Below are positions 28,179-35,876 of a stretch of DNA of 64,000 bases, piece by piece (position 1 is the first letter of the stretch; every line of letters begins with the position of its first letter). Source of the stretch: Brucella sp. 21LCYQ03 (GTDB taxonomy: Bacteria; Pseudomonadota; Alphaproteobacteria; Rhizobiales; Rhizobiaceae); assembly GCF_023554105.1 (NCBI RefSeq), contig NZ_JAMJWE010000002.1, forward strand, positions 1-64,000. The letters run 5' to 3'. The position numbers and the translations under genes are program-made. The notes under the pieces are model-generated. The model searched no databases, was not told the DNA's origin, and saw only the letters and a program-made list of their open reading frames with translations.

Positions 28179-30244
28179 ATCCGGTAGATCGGATTGTCGA
28201 AATTATTGGTGATGGTAGAAGCTTTATCCTTCAAGGCGGCGCGGGAAGCGGCAAAACCGAGAGCCTGAAGAAAGTCATTCAGAAAGCGCTTTCGGTCAAT
28301 CGGAAGCTCAAAATTGCATGCATAACGCATACGAATAAAGCTGCCGACGAGATAGCCGATCGTATTTCGGCTGACATAAAGGTCTCAACTATCCACTCGT
28401 TTCTGGGCGGGATAATCTCGCCATACAAACGAAACATTCAGCATGTTTTTCCCGCCCTATTCGAGCTTCCTGCTTTTGTCGGCTTAGGGGATGAACATTA
28501 TGGCGGAGACGAAAAGCTCAGAAAGTTAGAGGAACATGGGCGTTACAAGAAGGCATACGAGAAATTGGAGGGTCGTCGCCAGACTGTTCTAGGCGAATTA
28601 ACACCTAAGGTAATCGGGAAGCGGGAATACGATAAGACCCCGGAGACGTATATCGCGCAGATGAACGAATTAATTGCTGGGCTAAACCAGGAAATTCGCG
28701 CAAAACTAGCAGTCCGAAAATCCGACGAATTCTTCTACAACGAATCAAAATTCGACAATTTCAACGAGCCCTCATTCGGGCATGACGGCTTGATCGCCAT
28801 TGCTTGCAAGATGTTCTATGAGTTCCCGCTGCTAGGAAAGATTGTATCGGATCGGCATGATTGCATCTTCATTGATGAGTATCAGGATACGAACGCGGAT
28901 GTAATACGCGTTTTGCTCCGCTGCTTACCCAAGCCATCACAAACAATCATTGGCTTGTTTGGAGATTCTGAGCAGGCCATTTACTCAGATGGTATAGGGA
29001 GTGCTCAAGAGCATATCGACGCAGAGGAAATCGTTCTTGTGGAGAAGGACGACAATTACCGTTGCTCCCCACAGGTCATAACCTTCGCCAATAAGTTTCG
29101 CACAGACGGATTAAAGCAAGAAGTAGCGCTCAAAACACTCGATGACGGCACGATTGAACCTCCTGAGAGCAGAGAAGGCAGCGTAAAGCTGCTGTATGAT
29201 TTCGCCCCAGACAAAGTAGACACGGGTGATAAAACACAAGATCGGAAAACCAATGCCGCGTTGTTTCGTGAAGCGCTCGATGATCTTGTTGGAAGCGTCA
29301 GCCAAGATTTCCCCGGCTACGTCCAGCTAAAACTCACGAACAAGTCGATTGCCAATGATGTAGGTTTTGGACGGCTCTATCAGATATTTGACTATCGGTA
29401 CTCGGAGCCCCGAGACCGAATGCGCAAAACACTCGATCGATTGCAGTTTGATGAAATAGTCAATTTGACGACATTGCATCAGAGCCTGCCCGGGAACAGG
29501 CGCTCATACAATCGCTTGATCAGCGGTCTTCGAAAGCGGGGATTTTCGATTTCTTCGGTCTCTGACAAAACCGAGCTGGACCAGATGCTACGTGCACTCA
29601 CTGCCAAGGACCTTTCCGCTTACAAAGCAGTGGAATTTGCAGCGAAAGCTGGGCTGATCAGAATTTCAGAGAGCCACGCAGCGTTTTTGAAGCGCCGTGA
29701 CGAGCTGTTAGCGCGTCTTAAGGAGGATCCCGTATTCAAGGCTTTTGAAGCTCTACATACCAGTGGCCATAAAACTAAAGCGCAGATGCTCAAGGAAATT
29801 GAGACTGCACCGACACAGAACCTAAATGCGGATTTAATTGAGACCGAATACGACGACCGGGCCAACGAAATCAAACAAAAGGCATTCTTTACCGCATTGT
29901 TTTCAGACGAACTTCGATTTGAAGAAGTCTTGTCGTTCTACGACTACGAGGAAAATGATGGCGGCTTCGCCACGATGCATAAAACGAAAGGGACCGGGAT
30001 AGAGAACGTGCTGCTCGTAATTGACGAGTACGGATGGACGACGGAATACGATTTTGTGAATTGTTTTAATGATGGGGCCCCATCTACGAAAAGGGATATT
30101 GCATCACGGAAGCTTCTATACGTGGCTGCCTCGCGAACGAAAAAAAATCTAGTCTGCGTCAGATTGATGAATGATCAGGCAGAGATGGAAAGTATATCAC
30201 GATATTTTTCAGATTCTATTCAAGTGAAGTCAGGATTTAATTAG
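28160..30244 (+). CDS. UvrD-like helicase (Gabija GajB-like)
   Basis: 694 aa from ATG 28160, overlapping the OLD gene by 19 nt. SF1A helicase motifs are Walker A GGAGSGKTES at residues 26-35, motif Ia THTNKAADEI near 66, motif II FIDEYQDTN near 237, GDSEQAIY near 272, and the C-terminal MHKTKGTGIENVL and LYVAASRTKKNL (motifs V-VI). It is clearly longer than the roughly 500-aa GajB prototype, with extra middle sequence at about 110-230 and 480-600. In Gabija GajB senses or unwinds DNA termini and activates GajA; the same division of labour is inferred here. Confidence 0.88.
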   Translation: MDSQKLNPVDRIVEIIGDGRSFILQGGAGSGKTESLKKVIQKALSVNRKLKIACITHTNKAADEIADRISADIKVSTIHSFLGGIISPYKRNIQHVFPALFELPAFVGLGDEHYGGDEKLRKLEEHGRYKKAYEKLEGRRQTVLGELTPKVIGKREYDKTPETYIAQMNELIAGLNQEIRAKLAVRKSDEFFYNESKFDNFNEPSFGHDGLIAIACKMFYEFPLLGKIVSDRHDCIFIDEYQDTNADVIRVLLRCLPKPSQTIIGLFGDSEQAIYSDGIGSAQEHIDAEEIVLVEKDDNYRCSPQVITFANKFRTDGLKQEVALKTLDDGTIEPPESREGSVKLLYDFAPDKVDTGDKTQDRKTNAALFREALDDLVGSVSQDFPGYVQLKLTNKSIANDVGFGRLYQIFDYRYSEPRDRMRKTLDRLQFDEIVNLTTLHQSLPGNRRSYNRLISGLRKRGFSISSVSDKTELDQMLRALTAKDLSAYKAVEFAAKAGLIRISESHAAFLKRRDELLARLKEDPVFKAFEALHTSGHKTKAQMLKEIETAPTQNLNADLIETEYDDRANEIKQKAFFTALFSDELRFEEVLSFYDYEENDGGFATMHKTKGTGIENVLLVIDEYGWTTEYDFVNCFNDGAPSTKRDIASRKLLYVAASRTKKNLVCVRLMNDQAEMESISRYFSDSIQVKSGFN

Positions 30245-30337
30245 TCAGATTGGTTTCCGTTATTCCAACAACCTAGCCCCATGTTTCTACCTATTAAGAG
30301 AGAAACCGCGCGTAATTGGATCAACGCTTTTCGGTCA

Positions 30338-30649
30338 TTAAGCATGCGCACGATCAGCGATAATAAGTCCGATCCGTTTGACATCCTCTTTGACGGTTCC
30401 AGAGCAGACGTGGCCGAGCGGCATCGCGCACGATTGAGTGATGAACCGCAGGTCGGCTTCTTCATCTCGGGACAACATTGTGATGTCGGCATTGGGAACT
30501 ACCGCCGACAGAAGTTGCTTGCAATGGATGGCAAAGTGGCAGGACGCCGAACCGACGTCGGAATGAACGATCAAGAGGTCTACGTCGTGCGCTGGCGTCA
30601 TCCCATGAAAGCGTGATCCGAAGCCGTAGATTTGAACGCTCTCCGTCAT
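30338..30649 (-). CDS. minimal nucleotidyltransferase-domain protein
   Basis: 103 aa carrying a Pol-beta-type nucleotidyltransferase core: GFGSRFHG at residues 9-16 (the GS motif), HDVDLLIVH with Asp22 and Asp24, and a third acidic residue in ADITML at about 55. A short helical tail follows. Such small NTases modify proteins or RNA (for example by AMPylation) or act as defence enzymes. ATG overlaps the stop of the upstream gene (4 nt, ATGA), so it is the third, coupled gene of the minus-strand HNH operon. Target unknown. Confidence 0.8.
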   Translation of the reverse strand: MTESVQIYGFGSRFHGMTPAHDVDLLIVHSDVGSASCHFAIHCKQLLSAVVPNADITMLSRDEEADLRFITQSCAMPLGHVCSGTVKEDVKRIGLIIADRAHA

Positions 30650-31056
30650 CCGCGTCGGACGGCCTTCTCTCGCTCGCGTTCCGCTGGAGTCTGATAGTTC
30701 CAGAAGTCCTCTTGTCCCAGAGCTCCCATGAACTCAGCAATAGTGAACAGACCAACTTGCGCAGCGCCGCAATGCTCCCGCGCATCCTTGGTGTAGCCAC
30801 ACCAATTGGAATTGATGATCACGACATCCACATGACCGAGCTGGGTTTGTACGTCGATGAACTGGGCGACGCCGAACGAGTAGCATTCGCAGATGAAAAC
30901 ACGAAGGACTTGTCCAGTATCGCGCGTTAGCTCGTAAAGCCCATTTCCTGCATATGCGAGATTCGCGACCCGGCCATGGCTCTTCATCCGATCCTCGAAA
31001 AAGCGAAAATGGCCATAATGGCTCGGCCAAGGGAAAAGGTTGCTACGCGCCGCCAT
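30646..31056 (-). CDS. unknown protein, possibly a divergent restriction-endonuclease fold
   Basis: 136 aa, no named family. The middle reads YELTRDTGQVLRVFICECY, then VDVVIINSNWCGYTKDAREHC, then VGLFTIAEFMGAL. The order of strand, ECx strand, INSNW...T.DA helix and final GLF strand recalls Mrr-like proteins, with E57 in ICECY as a potential catalytic acid, but no clear Lys partner is present. Four Cys are noticeable. It overlaps the HNH gene by 14 nt and the NTase gene by 4 nt, so the three are one translational unit. The function is a guess from context. Confidence 0.7.
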   Translation of the reverse strand: MAARSNLFPWPSHYGHFRFFEDRMKSHGRVANLAYAGNGLYELTRDTGQVLRVFICECYSFGVAQFIDVQTQLGHVDVVIINSNWCGYTKDAREHCGAAQVGLFTIAEFMGALGQEDFWNYQTPAEREREKAVRRG

Positions 31057-31756
31057 TTGCTGCCCTCCTTATCCGATCGGCGAACTCTGCGGGAAAACGC
31101 AGAACGCCAGCATATGATATCTCGTCGTTGACCCAGCTCTCGTAGCTACGCGAATGGAGTAAAAACGCCGAGATGGCCTTTTGGTCGTCAGGGTCGAGTG
31201 CACCTCTGTGCCGCTCGAGCAGACCAGTGATCTTCCGGTTGTTCGGCACGATGGTGGACAGACGCTCGGAAACCCAGATGGAGAAGACTTCATCGTTGTG
31301 AGGCTCACTCAGGGCGAGCTCCGACATGGGGCCATAGGTTAGCCAAGACTGATGATTCTCCTCGAGGAGGACCAAGATGGACTGGGCAAGCGTTTGCCTC
31401 TCGAGTGACTCGTCTGTGTCTGTACGCTGATCCACCCAGTCTTCGTGCTTGGTCTTCATCTTGAGCAATATTGCGACGGTGAAGACCCCTTCATTCTGCT
31501 TCTCGTCGATTTCGGTGTGGTGGTTGGGGCAAAGCAGGATGAGGTTAGTGTAGTCGTCGCGCTCTGCAGAAGTCTGGGAGGTATCATGGCGGTTCGCGCC
31601 AGGTTTGTTACCACGAATGTGGGCCATTTCACCTATTGTGTACGGCGCACGGCCTTCGGCTTCCCGCTGAGAGAGGCGAACACGGCAACCATCAAATGAG
31701 CAGCGACCTGCTGCGTTTGACCACAGAAGCTTGATGGATTTCTCCGTTATTGCCAT
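31043..31756 (-). CDS. HNH endonuclease-domain protein
   Basis: 237 aa. N-terminal HNH (His-Me finger) domain: Cys19 and Cys24 in RCSFDGC, GEMAHIRG with the first His at 46, the Asn in YTNLILLC at 71 and CPNHH at 76-80. The Cys residues form a zinc knuckle. The remaining 140 residues (LAQSILVLLEENHQSWLTYGPMSE onward) form a helical domain without a known name. It is the first gene of a compact three-gene minus-strand operon in the right end of the island. Likely cuts nucleic acid in response to, or under control of, the partner proteins. Confidence 0.85.
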   Translation of the reverse strand: MAITEKSIKLLWSNAAGRCSFDGCRVRLSQREAEGRAPYTIGEMAHIRGNKPGANRHDTSQTSAERDDYTNLILLCPNHHTEIDEKQNEGVFTVAILLKMKTKHEDWVDQRTDTDESLERQTLAQSILVLLEENHQSWLTYGPMSELALSEPHNDEVFSIWVSERLSTIVPNNRKITGLLERHRGALDPDDQKAISAFLLHSRSYESWVNDEISYAGVLRFPAEFADRIRRAANGGA

Positions 31757-32227
31757 TGACGAAATTTGTCCCCCGACGAATCAAACTCGATAACGACAGC
31801 TCTCGAAACAAGTTGTTCAATATTTAGATACTTCAGCCAGCTGTTTCAATACCTTCGATCCAGGCTCAGCTCATCTTGCAAAAGGCCGCTAGTGGCCAGA
31901 GGAATAACGCACAAGCAAAATAAAGTAGTGGGGCTGCTAGCTACCGCAAAGCTGACATATGTCGCGAATTGAGGGCATCATCTCGCTACACCATTGTAAT
32001 CAGTATGTGGCAAGCTCTACCTTTAAGCTGCAAAACGTGCCCGACGCACTTCAGCTTTATTGTGAATCACAGCTTGTTCATAATGCCGCAGCTTTACATA
32101 AATTGGGCGTTCAATTTTATCATGCAAATATCGGGCAACATTTTGAAATGTTGGTATATTTGTTGGTATAAAAGAAAAACCAAAACATAATAATCACTAC
32201 TAAACAAATGCTTATTAGATAATTAAC
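31757..32227. other. gene-free right end of the island
   Basis: About 470 bp with only short frames (up to 73 codons) that lack ribosome binding sites and recognisable domains. It should contain the promoter of the HNH operon at its left edge and the integrase arm-type motifs at its right edge (32145-32170). It is AT-rich. Confidence 0.6.
32145..32170. promoter_or_regulatory. putative integrase arm-binding repeats, right end
   Basis: Tandem units aaatgttggtat and atttgttggtat with a 12-bp period, in the same orientation as the left-end pair at 13577-13600. They lie 58 nt inside attR. The match of motif and period at both ends argues for protein binding sites used in recombination. Confidence 0.6.
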
Positions 32228-32316
32228 AGTCCTCTTCTGGCACCATTTCCAAGTCTTCAGACCACTACCAAGGTCCAGAAGCACCCCAAAAAGCCCGCGA
32301 AAGCGGGCTTTTTTGT
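32228..32316. repeat. attR: chromosomal copy of the attachment repeat, with terminator
   Basis: Right copy of the direct repeat, beginning agtcctcttctggcaccatt. Only the last part of the tRNA is present, with one G fewer than in attL. It includes a strong terminator (stem 32288-32298 with 32303-32313, loop gaaa, T run), presumably the original tRNA-Leu terminator before insertion. Confidence 0.9.
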
Positions 32317-32371
32317 TGTCTGCGCTAGCAGTCGAAGTACACACAGTTAAAACAGAAAATTATCCAGATAC

Positions 32372-32401
32372 GAAAAAAGCCGACAATTTGCCGACTTTTT
32401 T
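32372..32401 (+). terminator. imperfect hairpin with A and T tracts
   Basis: Seven perfect outer pairs (aaaaaag/ctttttt) followed by an imperfect inner stem formed by two ccga blocks. It could terminate in either direction. It lies in the chromosomal flank just right of attR. Confidence 0.5.
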
Positions 32402-32585
32402 ATGCTGCTGACAGTGCTGGTACATCCGCAGTCACCGCAACAGTTATGCCCTTATAGTGAAAGCGAATGGTTAATAAAACGTTAACCCGCCAGGCTTTCC
32501 TGCATCGCAAAGCTTTGGGCCTTGCCACATGCAGCAACTCCGCGCATCCTGCCTGAGAGTGTTTGCAAGTTGAGGATCAAATCAG

Positions 32586-32753
32586 ATGGCGCAGCCTACC
32601 TATGATCTTGAGTTTGGTGAGATAATTCGCTGGCTCAAAGAACATGGCCTTATTTTGCAATCCGATCTGGAAGGAAATAGCGAACTCTCGACACGAGCGG
32701 AACGTATGGGTCGCAAACGTCGGCGTGAGGCAGAGAAGCAAAGCGAGCCGTAA
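32586..32753 (+). CDS. small basic conserved-looking protein (55 aa)
   Basis: ATG at 32586 opens a 55-residue frame: MAQPTYDLEFGEIIRWLKEH, then a charged helix and a very basic end (RAERMGRKRRREAEKQSEP). The codon use resembles the flanking core genes, and the sequence is organised as an N-terminal amphipathic segment plus basic tail rather than noise. A tgagga motif lies about 10 nt upstream. No known family. It precedes the lysoplasmalogenase-like gene by 62 nt on the same strand and may be cotranscribed. Confidence 0.55.
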   Translation: MAQPTYDLEFGEIIRWLKEHGLILQSDLEGNSELSTRAERMGRKRRREAEKQSEP

Positions 32754-32815
32754 GCCGCATAAAAGGCCTCAGAAAAACAAGGGAAACGGCCTGACGAAAG
32801 CAATGGGGGAGCAAA

Positions 32816-33535
32816 ATGCGACACAAGAAGCTGTTCGATTTTGAACGCCATGGTGTGTTCTTTAAACTGTTTTTCATCTGTGCTGCCTGTGCGATTTTCA
32901 GCAGTCTTCTTGGCCAAAACAGTGATGCAATTTTCTGGCGCTGGCTTCATTATCTCACGAAACCCACCGCAACATTGCTGTTGCTCTGCGCAATTCTGGC
33001 AGCCCCGCGCCTGATCTCCAAAAGCTACGGATTTACGATTGCCTTTGGCCTTTTATTTGCGGCGGCAGGAGACTTTTTTCTGATGCTGCCCGGAGATTAT
33101 TTTCTGGCGGGACTGATCTGTTTTCTGATTACCCATTGCATCTATATCTATGCTCTTTGTCGCAATACGAAATTCGCAGGCAACAAGCTTGTCTTTGCAA
33201 TCTTTGCCGCTTTTGCAATTGCGATTATTGCGGGCCTATGGACCAGCCTGCCAAATGCAATGAAAATTCCGGTTGTTATCTATGCAATTGCGATTGCGGT
33301 TATGGCAGCGCAAGCTTTCAGCCGCGCAATCTCCATGCCGCCCGAAACCACACCGCGCTACAGCGCATGGCTTGCAGCCGCTGGCGGCTTTTTCTTCATG
33401 GCAAGCGACACTTTGCTAGCCTTCAACCGCTTTCACACGCCAATCCCATTGGCTGGCTTTTGGGTGCTTAGCACGTATTATGCAGCACAATTCCTCTTTG
33501 CCCGATCAACCGAGAACTTTGCCTATGAGCGCTGA
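32816..33535 (+). CDS. YhhN-family lysoplasmalogenase-like membrane protein
   Basis: 239 aa with about eight hydrophobic helices. The family pattern is present: KPTATLLLL near residue 50, the acidic pair in AAGDFFLMLPGD near 87-98, and a late SDTLLAF near 197. YhhN/TMEM86 proteins hydrolyse the vinyl-ether bond of lysoplasmalogens in eukaryotes; the bacterial substrate is unclear. Very strong ribosome binding site (gggggag) 6 nt before the ATG. The 3' end overlaps the aldehyde dehydrogenase start by 11 nt. Confidence 0.82.
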   Translation: MRHKKLFDFERHGVFFKLFFICAACAIFSSLLGQNSDAIFWRWLHYLTKPTATLLLLCAILAAPRLISKSYGFTIAFGLLFAAAGDFFLMLPGDYFLAGLICFLITHCIYIYALCRNTKFAGNKLVFAIFAAFAIAIIAGLWTSLPNAMKIPVVIYAIAIAVMAAQAFSRAISMPPETTPRYSAWLAAAGGFFFMASDTLLAFNRFHTPIPLAGFWVLSTYYAAQFLFARSTENFAYER

Positions 33536-34928
33536 TACCCAGCTTCGCACGACCTTTGAGCATTTAAGGCAAAGCTGGCTCGACGACCGCCCCTCCTATG
33601 AGCAGCGTGTCGATGATCTACGGCTTTTGCGTAAGCTGCTGCATGAACGCCTTGAGGACATGGCAAAGGCGATCAATGCCGATTTTGGCAATCGTTCTGT
33701 TCATGAAACATTGCTGGGCGAAGCCAGTGTAGTGTTTGCCGAAATCGACCACTCGCTGCATCATCTCAAACGCTGGATGAAGCCACAACGCCGCAAGGCG
33801 GGCTGGAAGCTTTGGCCCGCAAAAGCAGAACTGCGTTTTGTACCGCTCGGCGTGGTCGGCATCATTTCGCCGTGGAATTATCCGGTCAATCTCGCACTCG
33901 CGCCACTTGTCGCTGCAATCGCCGCCGGGAACCACGTTTTTCTGAAGCCTTCAGAGCACACACCGAATACTTCCGAGTTTCTGCGCAAGTTGATAGCGGA
34001 TGTTTTCCCAGAGGATAGGGCAACGGTCATTCTGGGCGATGCAGAACTCTCAGCCACCTTTTCCGCCCTGCCCTTTGATCATCTGTTCTTTACAGGTTCA
34101 ACGTCTGTGGGGCGCAAGATCATGAAGGCAGCCGCTGAAAACCTCACGCCCGTCACCCTAGAGCTTGGCGGAAAATCACCTGCCATCATCAGCGAAAGCA
34201 CCAATCTCAAACGTGCCGCCGCATTGATTGCGACGGGCAAATATTTCAACTCTGGTCAGACATGTATCGCGCCAGATTATGTGCTTATCAATCACAGCAA
34301 ACGCGATGATTTTGTAAGCTTGCTGCGTGCCGAAACGCAAAAGCGATATAGCGGCGACACCGCTCAAGCCGACCGCACGACAATCATCAATGATATGCAG
34401 TATTCGCGTCTTGCTGGACTGCTTGATGATGCAAAAGACAAAAGCGAAGCCGTCATACCTTTATTGGATGACGCAGCAATAGAGAGTCAGTCGCGGCTTG
34501 TGACGCCGACGCTCGTTCTTGAACCAGCCCCGACCAGCGCAATCATGAACGATGAAATTTTCGGGCCGCTGCTGCCGATTATAAGTTATCGGTCGATTGA
34601 TGAAGCAATTGCCCTCATATTAAAGCATGAGCGACCACTGGCGCTCTATTGCTTCAGCGACAACTCAGCAGAAGTCGAAACCGTACTTTCGCAAGTCGTG
34701 GCCGGTGGTGTCTGCATCAATGATACACTCTATCATTTCGCGTGCGGTGATCTGCCCTTTGGCGGCGTCGGGCACAGTGGCATGGGGCATTATCACGGAC
34801 ATGACGGCTTCCTTACGTTCTCCAAAGCCATGCCGGTACTGACCAAATATACGCCCGCCTCAACGGATATGATTAAGCCGCCCTATGCGGGGCTAACTGA
34901 TCGGATCATCCGCTTCATCACGAGATAG
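33525..34928 (+). CDS. coniferyl-aldehyde dehydrogenase-type aldehyde dehydrogenase
   Basis: NAD(P)-dependent aldehyde dehydrogenase of the class 3/coniferyl subgroup, 467 aa from ATG 33525 (MSADTQLRTTFEHL). A longer frame from 33480 exists but runs inside the upstream gene. Motifs are ISPWNYP near residue 115, KPSEHTP near 140, the Glu in ELGGKSP near 212 and the nucleophile Cys in NSGQTCIAPDY near 246. Likely oxidises aromatic or fatty aldehydes. The overlap with the YhhN-like gene is suggestive, because lysoplasmalogen cleavage releases a fatty aldehyde this enzyme could remove (inference). Confidence 0.9.
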   Translation: MSADTQLRTTFEHLRQSWLDDRPSYEQRVDDLRLLRKLLHERLEDMAKAINADFGNRSVHETLLGEASVVFAEIDHSLHHLKRWMKPQRRKAGWKLWPAKAELRFVPLGVVGIISPWNYPVNLALAPLVAAIAAGNHVFLKPSEHTPNTSEFLRKLIADVFPEDRATVILGDAELSATFSALPFDHLFFTGSTSVGRKIMKAAAENLTPVTLELGGKSPAIISESTNLKRAAALIATGKYFNSGQTCIAPDYVLINHSKRDDFVSLLRAETQKRYSGDTAQADRTTIINDMQYSRLAGLLDDAKDKSEAVIPLLDDAAIESQSRLVTPTLVLEPAPTSAIMNDEIFGPLLPIISYRSIDEAIALILKHERPLALYCFSDNSAEVETVLSQVVAGGVCINDTLYHFACGDLPFGGVGHSGMGHYHGHDGFLTFSKAMPVLTKYTPASTDMIKPPYAGLTDRIIRFITR

Positions 34929-35009
34929 AATATAAATACTGTTCAAACTGCAAAATGCCCTATTTAAGAGTAACAATACTCTTCGGATCATAATACGAGG
35001 CAGCAACGC

Positions 35010-35876
35010 GTGCAGAAGAAGAAAACACCGGGTCGGATTTCCACAAAGATACTGACTGCAATCCGTAACCGGCCCGGATTTCGCCCCCATCACCCCGATA
35101 CGCCGGAAGGTGATATTACGATTGCTTCGTATAATGTGCATAAATGCATTGGCGTTGATAAGGTCTTTGACCCACAGCGTACTGCCGATGTTATCAGCGA
35201 AATCGATGCGGATGTGATCGCGCTACAAGAAGCGGACAAACGTTTTGGCGAGCGCTCCGGTCTGCTTGATCTTGGTCTGCTCGAAAAGCGTCACGGTCTC
35301 GTTCCTGTGCCGATCACTTCAACCATGCCGAAAGGCCATGGCTGGCACGGAAATATATTGCTGTTTCGCGAAGGCGTTGTGCGCAATGTTCGCCAGCTGG
35401 CACTGCCCGGCGTTGAGCCACGCGGCGCGCTTGTCGCGGACTTGCAGTTTTCCTCCGGCCCTTTACGCGTCATCGCTGCCCATCTCGGGCTTTTGAAGCG
35501 CTCACGCCAGCAGCAAGCCGAAAGCATCCTTTCCGCCCTGGAAGATGCCGACACGCTGCCAACCTTGCTGATCGGTGACCTCAACGAATGGCGTATCGGC
35601 AAGCGTTCATCGCTGGCGTCGCTCATGCCGACCTTCAACCATGTCGCGACCGCTGTGCCGAGCTTTCCATCACGCTTTCCAATCTTCGCGCTGGATCGCG
35701 TTCTTGGCACGCCGCATAATTTGGTAACAGCTGTCGAAGTGCACAACACGCCGCTCGCGCGCATGGCATCCGATCATCTGCCAATCAAGGCACATCTTGA
35801 TCTCAGAACTGCTTCACAACTTTTGAAAGAGTTCAATCCATCGCTGCTGACCAGCAACTCTTCCATTAAGAATTAA
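35010..35876 (+). CDS. endonuclease/exonuclease/phosphatase-family phosphodiesterase
   Basis: 288 aa from a GTG at 35010 with gagg 9 nt upstream. Motifs of the DNase I-like EEP fold are SYNVHKCIG near residue 41, ALQEADKRF near 71, the IAAHLGL strand near 153, IGDLNEW near 189 and the late SDHLPIKAHL near 254. Substrate could be phospholipid, nucleic acid or another phosphodiester; no signal peptide. Its last 4 nt overlap the end of the oppositely oriented cardiolipin synthase. EEP proteins and cardiolipin synthases are often neighbours, which hints at a phospholipid role. Confidence 0.85.
   Translation: MQKKKTPGRISTKILTAIRNRPGFRPHHPDTPEGDITIASYNVHKCIGVDKVFDPQRTADVISEIDADVIALQEADKRFGERSGLLDLGLLEKRHGLVPVPITSTMPKGHGWHGNILLFREGVVRNVRQLALPGVEPRGALVADLQFSSGPLRVIAAHLGLLKRSRQQQAESILSALEDADTLPTLLIGDLNEWRIGKRSSLASLMPTFNHVATAVPSFPSRFPIFALDRVLGTPHNLVTAVEVHNTPLARMASDHLPIKAHLDLRTASQLLKEFNPSLLTSNSSIKN

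Larger units (their letters stand above)
13450..32316. mobile_element. defence-rich genomic island integrated in tRNA-Leu(CAG)
   Basis: 18.9 kb element bounded by an ~89 bp imperfect direct repeat (13450-13539 and 32228-32316). It begins with a tyrosine integrase next to the tRNA 3' end and carries paired 12-bp motifs just inside both ends. Cargo is mostly nuclease, helicase and methylase genes plus three unknowns. No relaxase, mating-pair or phage structural gene is visible, so mobilisation would depend on excision alone or on a helper. Gene density and codon choice look less even than in the flanking core, with AT-rich stretches in the 26-30 kb part. Confidence 0.93.

Noticed and set aside
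26127-30244. PARIS or Septu instead of Gabija
   Set aside because: The first protein has the fused OLD ATPase-TOPRIM plan and is followed by a UvrD helicase, not by an AriB- or PtuB-like gene.
13450-32316. Intact prophage
   Set aside because: No capsid, portal, tail, lysis or replication genes; only integrases and defence genes.
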